From NCBI GenBank assembly GCA_036435485.1, contig CM071594.1:199852216-199916215 (forward strand): DNA of 64,000 nucleotides, read 5' to 3'. The notes below the pieces were generated by a model, which saw only the letters and a program-made list of their open reading frames with translations, did no database searches and was not told the origin of the DNA. Both the position numbers and the translations under genes were made by a program. The stretch comes from Saposhnikovia divaricata. Lineage: Eukaryota; Streptophyta; Magnoliopsida; Apiales; Apiaceae. Positions 9,619 to 20,150 of the stretch are shown here, one piece after another. Every line of letters starts with the position of its first letter. The first letter of the stretch is position 1.

Positions 9619-12495
9619 TTAATTTAGCATTGAATTTTGACCTTGAGAAACTCCCCCTGAGTTTGTTGTCCTTGCTGAATTATGAAGTTGACTGTCAATG
9701 GATGCATCATTTTGCCTATCGACGGATGCTTGAGAATATCTGTCAACGGATGCATCTCTAATAGTGTCAACGGATGTTGCAGAATGACTGTCAACGGATG
9801 TTGCAGAATGACTGTCAACGGATGCTTTTTTTTCAGTGTAAGCATCACTTCTAGTTGGTATAACAGCTCTAGGTGGATCTCTGTGGTCATGATCTTCATA
9901 TTCCTCATCATCATCATAGTACATTCTTCCTTCACCTTCATTCTCAAATTCCAACTTTTCATGGTAACCTTCATCATTTAGGCCTAGAATCTTTTGATCA
10001 TCAAACACAACATGTACAGATTCCATAACAATGTTGGTTCTTAGATTGTAGACCTTGTAGGCTTTCCCTGCTGCATATCCAACGAAAATTGCTTCATCTG
10101 CCTTTGCTTCAAATTTGCCCAAGTTATCTCCATGATTCCTTAGCACAAAACACTTACATCCAAAGACGTGTAGGAAAGCTAAAGTTGGTTTCTTGTTGGT
10201 TAATAATTGATAAGGAGTCATTCCTCTAGCTTGATTGACCAAGGAAATATTCTGAGTAAAGCATGCAGTGTTGACAGCTTCAGCCCAGAAATATGTTGGT
10301 AACCTTGATTCACTTAACATTGTTCTAGCTGCTTCAATGAGAGTTCTGTTTTTCCTTTCAACAACCCCATTTTGTTGAGGTGTTCTGGCAGCAGAAAACT
10401 CATGGACAATTCCATTCTCTTCACAGAAAATCTTCATTGTGGAATTCTTGAATTCAGTACCATTGTCACTCCTGATTCTTTGTACTCTGTCTTCAGAACC
10501 ATTGTTTAGTATTCTGAGGTGATTGATGATGATTTCACTTGCACAATCCTTGGAGTGCAGGAAGAAGGTCCATGTAAACTTAGAAAAATCATCTACAATC
10601 ACCAGGCAGTATTTCTTCTTTGAAATAGACATGACATTTACTGGACCAAATAAGTCCATATGCAGCAATTGAAGAGGCTTAACAATGGATGACTCTGTCT
10701 TGCTTTTGAAGGATGATTTCTTTTGTTTCCCTAATTGGCAGGCATCACACAGCCCATCTCTGACAAACTCCAATTGAGGGATTCCTCTAGCAAGATCCTT
10801 TCTAGCAAGATTCAAATGTGACAGCTTCTTATGCCATAGCCAACTCTCATCTTTACTTGCTTTGCTGAAGAGACAAGTAATGGATTCTGAGCATGCTGAA
10901 TTGAAGTCAGCTATGTAAACATTTCCTTTTCTAAAGCCTGTCAATACCACATTGTTGTCTTCCTTGGCAGAAACAACACAGGCTTCTTTTGTGAACTTTA
11001 CTTCATAGTCTTTGTCACAAATCTGACTAACACTCAGCAAATTGTGCTTCAAACCTTCAACTAAAGCCACTTCTTCAATGATGACATTGTCTTTTGAAAT
11101 CAGGCCATATCCCTTAGTATATCCTTTGCTGTCATCTCCAAAGGTAATTCTAGGGCCAGCTCCTTCCTTGAACTCTGTGAGCAGGGTTGAATCTCCTGTC
11201 ATGTGCCTAGAGCATCCACTGTCTAGGTACCATAGATTCCTTCTGTTTCCCTGATTGCTAGCTGAACTTGCTTCCTGCTCTCCAGAATCAGCCATTAAAG
11301 CAAGGTTGACTAACTCAACATCATCATTAGAATGATTGTCATCAACAGCCCAGTCATACTCTTGGGTCAAGAATGCCTTTCCTTTCTGCCTGAGAAGATC
11401 AAAATATTTCTTCTTATAGTCAACAGCCTCAGTTGACTTTCCCTTGTTCTCAGATCTAGGTTTCCTGCATTCACTTATCATGTGACCAGCAATTCCATAA
11501 TTGTAGCATTTAATTTTGGATTTATCCACATAGTTGCTTGTGGAAAAATCCTTGTTAAATGGCTTGGCCACCCCAGAGTTTCTCTTGAATTTCAGCTTAG
11601 AGAATCTCCTAGATAGAAAAGCTAAGTGCTCATCTATCTCATCCAATTCATCCTGCTGAAGAGCATTCAATTCCTCAGACACCTTTTCCTTGCTCCTGCT
11701 TGATTCTGCTCTACCTTTACAAACCTCCCTGTTTGGTGTAGAACTAGCAGTTTCTGTCATTTCCTCCTTTTGCTCCAAGTTGGCAACAAGTGCAACTGAC
11801 CCACATTTCTTTTGAGACTTCTCAATCTCTTCATCCTGCTCCATTTCCAGCTCATAGGTCTTTAAAGTTCCATAGAGCCTTTCAAGAGTAAATGTCTTGT
11901 ACTCTTGAGTGTTTCTTAGAGAAACAGTCATTGGCTTCCATTCCTTGGACAGTGATCTCAGAAATTTGAGATTAGAATCTTTAACTTGATAGATTCTTCC
12001 ATACAGTTTCAAACCATTTAGTAGCTTTTGAAATCTACTAAATGTATCATTCAATGTTTCTCCACTCTTAAAGTGAAAATGTTCATACTGTTGGATTAGT
12101 AGTTGCATCTTGTTTTCCCTTACCTGTTCTGTTCCTTCACACAGGGTTTGAACAGTGTCCCATACTTCCTTGGCGGTAGTACAGTTAATAACATTGTCAA
12201 CCATGTCTGTTTCTAGACCATTGAAAAGAATATTCATGGTCTTTTTGTCTTTGTGGACTTCTGCAATATCTTCAAGACTCCACTCAGAAACAGGTTTGGG
12301 AATGAGAGTGTCAGGCACATCATCAGCCAAGCCAACTCTTGTTGCTGTCTTCATTGGAACGTGAGGACCCTTGTCAATGCAATCCACAAATCCCTCATCA
12401 ATAGACGAGAGATGTAGACGCATTTTTACTTTCCAGTGAAAGTAATTTTCTCTATCAAGAACTGGAATCTTTACTCCATAATCCTTCTTAGACAT
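9619..12495 (-). CDS. Copia gag-protease-integrase polyprotein (958 aa)
   Basis: Order: gag capsid (about 1-230), zinc knuckle at 330-343 where the second Cys is replaced (C-Y-N-Y instead of C-x2-C), protease with LDSG at 424-427, GAG-pre-integrase with H555/H560 and C583/C586, and integrase core with D614, D677 and E713 (D-x35-E). The C-terminal tail (about 880-950) contains repeated SVDSHSAT units that are the coding form of the ATCAACGGAT-type word. The start ATG lies 45 bp inside the element from the primer site. The frame ends at 9619 before RT; Copia pol is normally one frame, so this stop is likely a lesion. Confidence 0.93.
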   Translation of the reverse strand: MSKKDYGVKIPVLDRENYFHWKVKMRLHLSSIDEGFVDCIDKGPHVPMKTATRVGLADDVPDTLIPKPVSEWSLEDIAEVHKDKKTMNILFNGLETDMVDNVINCTTAKEVWDTVQTLCEGTEQVRENKMQLLIQQYEHFHFKSGETLNDTFSRFQKLLNGLKLYGRIYQVKDSNLKFLRSLSKEWKPMTVSLRNTQEYKTFTLERLYGTLKTYELEMEQDEEIEKSQKKCGSVALVANLEQKEEMTETASSTPNREVCKGRAESSRSKEKVSEELNALQQDELDEIDEHLAFLSRRFSKLKFKRNSGVAKPFNKDFSTSNYVDKSKIKCYNYGIAGHMISECRKPRSENKGKSTEAVDYKKKYFDLLRQKGKAFLTQEYDWAVDDNHSNDDVELVNLALMADSGEQEASSASNQGNRRNLWYLDSGCSRHMTGDSTLLTEFKEGAGPRITFGDDSKGYTKGYGLISKDNVIIEEVALVEGLKHNLLSVSQICDKDYEVKFTKEACVVSAKEDNNVVLTGFRKGNVYIADFNSACSESITCLFSKASKDESWLWHKKLSHLNLARKDLARGIPQLEFVRDGLCDACQLGKQKKSSFKSKTESSIVKPLQLLHMDLFGPVNVMSISKKKYCLVIVDDFSKFTWTFFLHSKDCASEIIINHLRILNNGSEDRVQRIRSDNGTEFKNSTMKIFCEENGIVHEFSAARTPQQNGVVERKNRTLIEAARTMLSESRLPTYFWAEAVNTACFTQNISLVNQARGMTPYQLLTNKKPTLAFLHVFGCKCFVLRNHGDNLGKFEAKADEAIFVGYAAGKAYKVYNLRTNIVMESVHVVFDDQKILGLNDEGYHEKLEFENEGEGRMYYDDDEEYEDHDHRDPPRAVIPTRSDAYTEKKASVDSHSATSVDSHSATSVDTIRDASVDRYSQASVDRQNDASIDSQLHNSARTTNSGGVSQGQNSMLN
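9690..9830. repeat. Short repeats with GTCAACGGATG words inside the polyprotein tail
   Basis: Seven GTCAACGGATG/near-identical words occur within 140 bp, including two adjacent 24-bp units of GTTGCAGAATGACTGTCAAC plus GGAT. They encode repeated SVD/ATSVDSHS residues. Confidence 0.9.
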
Positions 12496-12540
12496 GTTGG
12501 AAGTGTGTTGATCTTTAAACTTCGAATATGTTAGAAGCTC

Positions 12541-12553
12541 CCTCTGATACCAA
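12541..12553 (-). other. Primer-binding site (initiator Met tRNA) of the SIRE-like element
   Basis: On the minus strand TTGGTATCAGAGG follows the 5' LTR by one base. This is the standard Copia primer site complementary to the 3' end of tRNA-iMet. Confidence 0.9.
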
Positions 12554-12554
12554 T

Positions 12555-13570
12555 TGTTATTCCCAGATTACACACTTGTATAATTGTAGAAGGGGGGGTT
12601 GAGTACAATTCTTGATATTTATAAATTTCTGATAAGAACTCCAGAAATCTATACTTAGATAATTGCTTGTAAAAAGATTAATGCACAAACACATAAAAAA
12701 TCAGGTGGTTAAATGCACCACCTGAAGCTTTTATTCGAAGAAAACTCTGTGATACAAAAGTACACAGCTTCTGTTTTACAACTCTTTGCTTTCTAAGAAT
12801 ATTCAATAGAAACCCTAAGCAAGAATGTATCTGTTTTCCTAACCTACAAAGAGTTGCTACACTTGGTTATAAATCCCAAGTTTTACAAGTACTACTGGAA
12901 TAAGATAATATTAATCTAATTCTAGTTGACTTGCTACTACACTCCAAATACACATGTAGCCAAAAGGTTGTCCTTGTGTTCAGACATGTCTCCTGCACCT
13001 TTCTTGTATTCATAGTTTTAATGGAATGCTTCTTTCTTCTGTGTTTCCAAAGTATGGCTGCCATACTGCTTTTTGTATCTACTATCAACCCATGTGATCT
13101 GTCAGTCAAACATGTCCTTATCAACTGCTAATCCCCAGCTAATCATAGAAGACAGTGTCAATGATTATCCGTTGATATTGTACACTGACATCCGTTGATG
13201 ATGTATTGAGCGGTATCCGTTGATATTGAGACTTGAGCTGTATCCGTTGATAGAGTGGATTTGAGTTGTATCCGTTGATAGAGTTTTGTCTTCATCTGTT
13301 GATACACTTTCACTTAGACAGAATTACATAGCATAGCTTATTTACAATTGGCTACCCTATTCTGCCTATCCGTTGATGGTCAACATGACTGTGGATAAAA
13401 ACACTATCAACTGATAACATAGAGATACTACAGTATGCTACAAAACCTCATCCGTTGATGAGCTACCTGTCAACGGATAGAGTTATAAATCCTCATCCGT
13501 TGACAGCTACAAAACCATATACAATTTGATTGATTGTGAAGTTATCATCTAGTACAACATATTCCTAACA
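12555..13570 (-). repeat. 5' LTR of the SIRE-like Copia element
   Basis: 1016 bp, matching 1702-2716. Exact ATCCGTTGAT words start at about 13167, 13190, 13215, 13242, 13270, 13368 and 13450. As the 5' LTR it should hold the promoter, which makes the cluster a candidate upstream or transcribed regulatory region. Confidence 0.95.
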
Positions 13571-13575
13571 GTGCG
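13571..13575. repeat. Target-site duplication GTGCG (right)
   Basis: Partner of 1697-1701. Confidence 0.95.
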
Positions 13576-14189
13576 TTTCGCTCCATCTCATTCAACCCTA
13601 GACTACTCATAAAATATGAGCGGCTACTAGCCATTTGACGCCTAGCCATTATTGACAACTATTAACAATTAGCATGAAATCCCTGGTTTCCCCCAAACTT
13701 AGACTTTAGTGCTCCTACGCCATCAAGGGAATAACGAAAATTCTAAATATAATCAAGTGATTAAATCTAAACAACCAAACAAGCATGACCTCAATCTAGC
13801 CCAAAAGCAAACGATGAGACTGTGTAAAAATTGTGTTTCTGAAGCATGCAAGTCAATTTCATAAGAACTATAAATCAACCATCTATTCATCATTACCACA
13901 CTCAATTAGACATCGACCTACCAATCAGAATTAGCTCATCCTAAGGAATCATGAATATGCATGCTATGCAAATGCAACTAAATAAACTCACATGGTATAC
14001 AACAAAATACAAAATGTCCTATATGAAACAAACATGCAATACATACAAAATACGAATGAATTACTACTAACATGCAAAATATGATTTCCTACATGAACAA
14101 ATGACACACTACTACATACCTAACACATGGGTTGCCTCCCACGAAGCGCTTGTTTAGAGTCAATTAGCTTGACTACGTCCAAGCCTCCA
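13576..14189 (-). mobile_element. Internal untranslated region of the outer Gypsy-type element
   Basis: No coding sequence. It contains the GGTTGCCTCCCACGAAGCGC-type segment often seen downstream of gag in plant gag-only Gypsy elements. Continuous in origin with 900-1696. Confidence 0.5.
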
Positions 14190-15134
14190 TTAAGGATGAT
14201 AATAGTTGGCCTGGTCATCTCTTCGTGAGACTTCATCGTCATCACGGCGGCACACTTTCTGCCCCTTCTCCTCGCTTGGCCTATTCGTATAACAACTATG
14301 TCCTATTCCAATGCCTTCATCTGTTGACCCAAAATCTATCAATTTGTAGAACAACACACATTCGCGGGCTTCGCTTGAATATAATGGAGGAGGGTAAATG
14401 TAAGCTGCTGAAGCCTTTGGTTCCTCAAAGAGAACTTCCTCCATTGGCTCTAATGCGCTACCTCCATCTTTATACTCTGAGACAAGTAGAATACCTGCAT
14501 CTTTCCCATGGTCATCAGCCTCATGGTACGCACATACTAATTCTTGAAATTTGTGTAGCTCACCAGTGTCTGTCCCAAATAGTGCCCTTTCCAAATCATC
14601 CACCATACTAGCATGATCAAATTCCTCACATGGATTGTGAACGCTCACCTCACCTTGGAATTTGTCTTCCTCAATTATGCATGCAGTACCTTGCTCCAAG
14701 TCACCGTTATTTTCTGGAATTGCCTCTAGTATGAATTGCTGTTTCTCTTGTTCCAAGGCACTCAAAACTTGAGCAACTAGTGTCTCCAAAGATTTGATAG
14801 ACTCCTTATTACTCTTTGCAAGTATCCTAATCTCCTCCATAACATCAAACTCATCTGACTGAAAAGTAGGAGTAGGTTGCTGATGTTGAAACTCTTCACT
14901 ACCAAAGAAATATAACATATTTGGAACATCTTGCTGGTACTGTTGAGGATGGTATTGAAAATATGGTTGTTCCTCATAAGTGACATATGGATCAACTCCT
15001 TCGTAGTAACAATATTGTGAGGTCTCATGAATGCCCAAACATTGCTCACATTGCTGAGGCATGGATGTCCTCGAATATGCCCACCATGGCAACTCCTCGC
15101 CTGCCATTTTCAAACACTTAAGTACCTGAAACAC
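14190..15134 (-). CDS. Gag-like protein of a non-autonomous Gypsy-type element (314 aa)
   Basis: The N-terminal part has a zinc-knuckle-like CEQCLGIHETSQYC (C-x2-C-x3-H-x5-C, about residues 35-48), followed by a Tyr/Gln-rich stretch typical of the C-terminal half of Athila/Tat gag. A coiled segment (about 105-140, EEIRILAKSNKESIKSLETL) and an acidic tail follow. Only the distal half of a normal gag is present and no protease or RT is found before the 3' end, so this is a gag-only (TR-GAG-like) element. Whether it is translated is unknown. Confidence 0.55.
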   Translation of the reverse strand: MFQVLKCLKMAGEELPWWAYSRTSMPQQCEQCLGIHETSQYCYYEGVDPYVTYEEQPYFQYHPQQYQQDVPNMLYFFGSEEFQHQQPTPTFQSDEFDVMEEIRILAKSNKESIKSLETLVAQVLSALEQEKQQFILEAIPENNGDLEQGTACIIEEDKFQGEVSVHNPCEEFDHASMVDDLERALFGTDTGELHKFQELVCAYHEADDHGKDAGILLVSEYKDGGSALEPMEEVLFEEPKASAAYIYPPPLYSSEARECVLFYKLIDFGSTDEGIGIGHSCYTNRPSEEKGQKVCRRDDDEVSRRDDQANYYHP

Positions 15135-15232
15135 ACCGAACTAAACAAGATAGGTAAGTACCTAATCCGAGTCAGTGAACTTTAACGACCACTGATGACA
15201 AGCACATAAACTAAAATAAAACATCGATGATC

Positions 15233-15252
15233 CCCGGCAGCGGCGCCATTGG
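15233..15252 (-). other. Primer-binding site (tRNA-Asp type) of the outer Gypsy-type element
   Basis: On the minus strand TGGCGCCGCTGCCGGGGATC, the well-known plant Tat/Athila primer site complementary to a tRNA-Asp 3' end. It sets the orientation of the outer element. The adjacent sequence (from 15253) should be the 3' end of the 5' LTR, but no full LTR matching 1-884 follows, so the 5' LTR is truncated or diverged. Confidence 0.8.
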
Positions 15253-17510
15253 CCACTAATGAGTAACTTTTATGTATAATTATAATCGGTCATTCATCTT
15301 ACATTCAACGAGTACTGCTACAAATTACCTAGGTCGACCCTGCAAAATTGAAAGTTCCAACTAAATTTGAATTTTGTACTCAACTATAAATCAAAATCAC
15401 ATACATGCGATTTGTTTTTCGGAACTCCTTATATCTTAAACTATTTTTGGTGCTATCTTGAGCAAAATGTGTCCCAAATATCATTTTTTGTGCCTCTACA
15501 TACTTTTAATTTTTTTTCCTTATTAGAAAAGATGTGCCCCTAAATGACATCATATTCTCGGTGCCCCATTGCATGAGCGGCTTAATCTTAGAATTGACTT
15601 TGTACTGTATGATACTCAAAATTTAGAATTCATTATTATTTCAAAATTTGAACAGTTACCAACTATTGGCCTTAAATAAATCGAAGCCGAATTGTTCATC
15701 GGTCTAATCGGAGCTTTACCAAGCAGAGTTCAAGTTGTAAATTACTCGATTTTTGAGGTTCGCGAAACTAATCGGACTTTTAATATTTAAAAGTTTTAAA
15801 TATTATAAATATCATTCAATGTAAATATTCAATATTTTATAAAATTCATATATTTTATCAAGTTAAACCCGTGTCGAACTTAAGTCGAACCGTTTATATT
15901 CAAACTTTTTTCACAATAGGTTAAATCGATTCGAGATTTCAAGGTTTATGATTCAAGTTTCGAGGTTAAAATTAAAGGACCAGTTGAACTTGAGCTCGAG
16001 TTCAAGGTGAAAAAATTTCTAATATTTTAATTAGTGCGACATACTAATAATTTTTTGTCATGATTTTACTTTACATTTATTTATTAGGACTATAATATAT
16101 TATATCAATATATCAATTATTGATACATAATATATGTTTTGATTATATTATAAAATTGTAATAACAATAATAATCAACATAATAATAATAAAGAAAATTA
16201 CTATATAACTATTATTCCATTTAACAACCTAAGCACTCATCTATACGTGTTTTCAATAATACACATAATATCGATGTGTGTACCGCTTAAGCGGCGCAAT
16301 ATTTGATTTTATATAAAGAAAAAATATGAAATGCATAATGTATTTTTTATGAAAAATATTAAATATAAGACCAAGTCAATAACTAAAATACTTTATTCAT
16401 GATTTGAAAGCACCAATTACCCCTAAGTTCCTATTTATATATAAAAGTATTATTTTTTATGGTAATTGAACTTGAACCGTCGAGTTAAATTATGCATCTT
16501 CATATCATTAGACCACACATTCACATGTATTTTAAATCATACACACAATATGTATGTGTGTGATATTGACGAAATATTATTAATTAAGTATTATTTGATT
16601 TTAAATGAGTTTTTGACTCTTTTATCATTTATCGATTAAAGAATTACGTAAAATACACAACTGGGCTATAAAACGATATTATAATTAATATAATGGATAT
16701 TATCTAACAAAAAAATTACAGTAAAAAATATTGAGTTGTTAACGTAAAATGAAAATTTTATATTACTACACAAGATACAATAATTTATTAGTCAAATAAT
16801 TTGGGTCATAATAATATTTGGCTTTTAATAGACGAATCCTATAAATAACAGATTACCTTTTACATACAAATTAGCTAATGTTCAATTAAAAATATGACAT
16901 TATGTAGAAAAAAAGAATCATATATTATATATGTTATATTAATTATGGAGGTAACTCAATGAAAGTCAAACGGATACCAGAAGAGAAATAAAGGTAAAGA
17001 ATGCTTAAAATGAAGAAATTAGAAGAAAACAAATAAAAGAGTTACAAATGTAGTTTTGAGAAGTAAAAGCGTAACCTGAGAAGCGTTTTATAATATTTAC
17101 GATGGTTTTTGATTAGAATCAGGATTGAAACCTACATTCTCAGAATGCAACATCTTGAAGACTATTTAGTTTCTACCTTGAATATTATTGGAGATCCAGC
17201 TAAATGGATGCATCATTTTTTTAAGAAAGTTTAGGATTATAGGTGCTCTGAAAAATTATCTTAATTAGACAACACCCATTAAAACTCATATTATATTCTA
17301 TGACCTAAAACAAAATTAAAAACTAACATGATTGCTATTATTGCTATTAGTACTACTCGTATTAGTTTCCAAAGTACAAAATTGAAGATATTTAAGTAAG
17401 TGCACAATAATCACATATGCCGGCAACAAGAAAAACTTTATGAAAATCAATCATATATTTCAAACAATATTAATCATAAATAATTTGATTAAAAAATACA
17501 ATTTAATCTA
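15253..17510. other. AT-rich gene-poor DNA
   Basis: No credible coding frame and no terminal repeats that I can pair. The first bases may be a 5' LTR remnant of the outer element. Confidence 0.5.
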
Positions 17511-17544
17511 GCACACCCGTGCCTTGCACGGGTTTTGATGCTAG
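17511..17544 (+). mobile_element. Helitron-like 3' terminus
   Basis: A perfect GC-rich hairpin CCCGTGC-CTT-GCACGGG (17516-17532) is followed after 8 nt by CTAG and then T, the signature of a Helitron 3' end. The 5' TC end was not located; the element body lies to the left. Confidence 0.6.
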
Positions 17545-19131
17545 TTATTTTATTATGCTGGAAATTAAAAATATTAACTATTTATAATGTAAAATTCTCT
17601 TGATATTGTAGTTTACCAAGTATTTTCTCCAAAACATTATTCATTATTTCTAATTTTTATCCAAATACTATTTCTTACTTTTACTTGGACCGAATAGTCC
17701 GAATAATATATACTTTAATTTTTATATTTATATTATATACATTTATTTATATCTGGTAAGATATAATTACAATATCTAATTTGTAAATTGTAATCATATC
17801 TAAGTTGGCGAATTAGTGGTGATTAATTGATTATTATTTTTTTGATAAATCATGAATTTTATCTTTATTTATAATATAGTTTTTTTAAAAGATAATACAG
17901 TTTTTTCGGTCCTGTTCGATCCATAATTAAACTTCAATCCGGTTCGGTCAGGAAAAAATAACATTTCGATTTTTGATCTATTCGATTCGATTTTGATTCG
18001 AACCAACCGAATGCTAAACCCTAGGCTAAAAGTCACATTAAAAAAGTTATTTTATACTATATGGGACTTCTAACTCCACACAAGTTTCATACGTTCATCA
18101 ACATCATAAGATTCTATTTAAATATGTTTAAAAAAAAAAGTTCTGGTTAAATAGAAGTCACATTATTTGTAGGTGACTATGAATACATAAAAAGTTTAAT
18201 TTGCCATTTTTGTGAAAATTTATTTATCTCACAAAGCTAATAACTATGAGGGTGCTCAATTATATGAATACCTTTCGGCTTTCTTACTCATCAAAAATTG
18301 TTTTTAACCTCAAATTCTTGAAATATAGTCATGTTCACTTGGATTAATAATGCAATTTCAATAAGACATGGTAAATGATACAGGCACAGTAACAGTAACA
18401 ATTTTTCTTCGATTGGATTCAGATCAGAAATCACAATTTTTTTTATTTTTTTTACAAAGTTATATGTTATAATGTTACTGTGAAGTCTTTAAGGATTAGT
18501 ATCGGTTTCGATAAAGAAAAGAATTAATCGATGATTTAGAACAGAAATTAAGTAGTAAGATAAAAATACATAATCAATTATTATTACTTGTGCCATAAGG
18601 TGCCATAAGGTGTAAGCTCTGTTCTAAAAACCGATTAATCGTTGTTCGATGCCTCTCCGAATCGGGATTAATCAGGATTAATTGGAATTAGTCGGCATTA
18701 ATCGGCGATTAATCGTTGTTCGGTGCCTCTACCGATTAAGTCCGATTTTCGCTTTTAACAACACTGGGTGTAAGGTGTAATTTATTGGAGAGAAAAATAT
18801 ATAATATTGGAAATTAACAATAAAAGTCACCAATAAATTGTTGTCAACAAATCGTATCACAAAAAGTTTGACTCCCCTGTTTTCATATCAAAAACCCAAC
18901 TATACACGTACTGAACAAAGTTTCTGTGATACATGTTTTTATCGTTTGCTATGACAAACGTTTGTAACTGACCAGATCCCTAAAAGAAAAAAGGTGCAAT
19001 CTTGGTATGATGAGTTGATGACTAATGAAATGAAATGCTAATTTATGTTGATATATACAAGAACATAAGGTATAAGATTTTAGGATATTTAATTACGTCC
19101 CTTAACGAATGTAATTCCTGTTCTAAAAAAT
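17545..19131. other. Gene-free AT-rich DNA with short direct repeats
   Basis: Nothing coding is visible. At 18620-18745 a GATTAATCGTTGTTCG-type unit occurs twice around several ATTAATCGG words, which looks like the inside of a degraded transposon. At 17930-18000 there is a GGTTCGGT/TTCGATT-rich repeat of the kind common in plant repeats. Confidence 0.5.
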
Positions 19132-19225
19132 TCAGTAGAAGTTCTTGCCCGACTCCTTTATATCTCTGATCGTTTTGTTCATGTCTTCGATCCTTATGTT
19201 CATCTCATCAAATCTTCTATCGAAT
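19132..19225 (-). CDS. Possible terminal exon of an unidentified gene
   Basis: On the minus strand an acceptor-like TTTTAG at 19226-19227 opens a 94-nt frame with a strongly helical charged sequence (FDRRFDEMNIRIEDMNK...) ending in TGA. It lies downstream of exon-like segment 19421-19574 on the same strand. Short, not recognised; could be a gene relic. Confidence 0.25.
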
Positions 19226-19283
19226 CTAAAATTAACAACTGACGTTAATTATCAATTAACAAATATATAACAAACATCACCTA

Positions 19284-20112
19284 AAAATAGTTCAAACAAT
19301 CACCCAATCATAGCTTGAATATGGGCTGAATAAAAAGGTTTGAATTCAAATATCACAATCAATAGTTTTTATTTTATCAATCAATGGCCATTGGCCAATG
19401 TCAATAATTCATAACCCTCGTCATTCTATGTCAGGTTTAGTGAAGAAGCCATTGGTAGATGGCATGATCTCGGGAGACTTGTTTCTAACATACTTTTCGA
19501 GGACATGTTGCGAGTACTTTTCCCCTTCAACAAAGTTATCTAGCATTCTTGCAGCCCGATTTTTCTTGATCATCCTTATTTTTTTATAAAAGAAAGAGAA
19601 TGTGGATCAATATTACTATTAACACTTTCACAATTAAACTTCCAATATGAGAATGTAAACTTTTAGCATAAAGGAAAGGAAATATATAAAAGCTAATTTC
19701 TGTAGTATTTACACTTTAAATTGTAGTAAGACCACCTACATCTGTACGTGAGTAAAGCAGTGTAGCATGGTGCATTAAGTACTTTTGTTAGCAGATACGG
19801 TAGACATCAAAACCCATTATAGTCCTTGAAATGTATATTTCACTAGGCAAAGTGATTGCCCAAATATTTAATTTTGATCAACTGATCACCCTAATTTAAA
19901 TGATGGGATTCAGACCATAAATAGCATGATATTCGATGTAGGAGTGAAAAATCAAAGATTGCTTAAGGGACTTTTAAAATGAGAAATAAGAAGTAAACTT
20001 CCTCTTGGGTTATACAGTAAGTTAGTAACCAGTTGATTCGCTAGGAAGGCATTTTAGAGTCGACAATACTAGAGATGAATATTTATCACGTGGGTATTTT
20101 TCTAGAGTATAC
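19284..20112. repeat. Segmental duplication, copy A
   Basis: Collinear with 22152-22876 through an exon-like block, intron-like AT-rich sequence and a terminal stretch with ...GCATTTTAGAGTC...ATTTATCACGTG. The copies differ by many substitutions and indels, so the duplication is old. Confidence 0.8.
19421..19574 (-). CDS. Exon-like segment, copy A, gene unidentified
   Basis: A 154-nt minus-strand frame, opened by an AATAAG acceptor-like site and closed by TGA. It reads MIKKNRAARMLDNFVEGEKY, then QHVLEKYVRNKSPEIMPS and ends KPDIE. The duplicate at 22278-22431 has the same length and boundaries and an open frame with mostly conservative changes. That is evidence that this was coding when duplicated. 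The protein family is not recognised. Confidence 0.45.
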
Positions 20113-20145
20113 TGTTAAACTAGTAAACATTTAAATATGGATGAA

Positions 20146-20150
20146 ACGTG
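20146..20150. repeat. Target-site duplication ACGTG (left)
   Basis: Repeated at 21684-21688 around the solo LTR. Confidence 0.9.

Larger units (their letters stand above)
1702..13570 (-). mobile_element. Full-length SIRE/Maximus-like Copia retrotransposon (11.9 kb), minus strand
   Basis: A complete element bounded by TGTTATTCC...CCTAACA LTRs and a GTGCG target duplication. Order on the minus strand: 5' LTR (12555-13570), initiator-Met tRNA primer site, gag-protease-integrase, RT, RNase H, then about 4.5 kb of an additional reading frame, polypurine tract, and 3' LTR (1702-2716). The LTR size (about 1 kb), total length and a large third ORF after pol fit the SIRE/Maximus lineage; the lineage call is inference. 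About 15 differences between the LTRs are visible, so insertion was recent, but pol and the third ORF both carry premature stops. This copy therefore cannot encode its own machinery. Confidence 0.93.

Noticed and set aside
12541..12553. tRNA gene
   Set aside because: Matches only the 3' end of tRNA-iMet as a primer site; no tRNA body. The same applies to 15233-15252 and 41883-41894.
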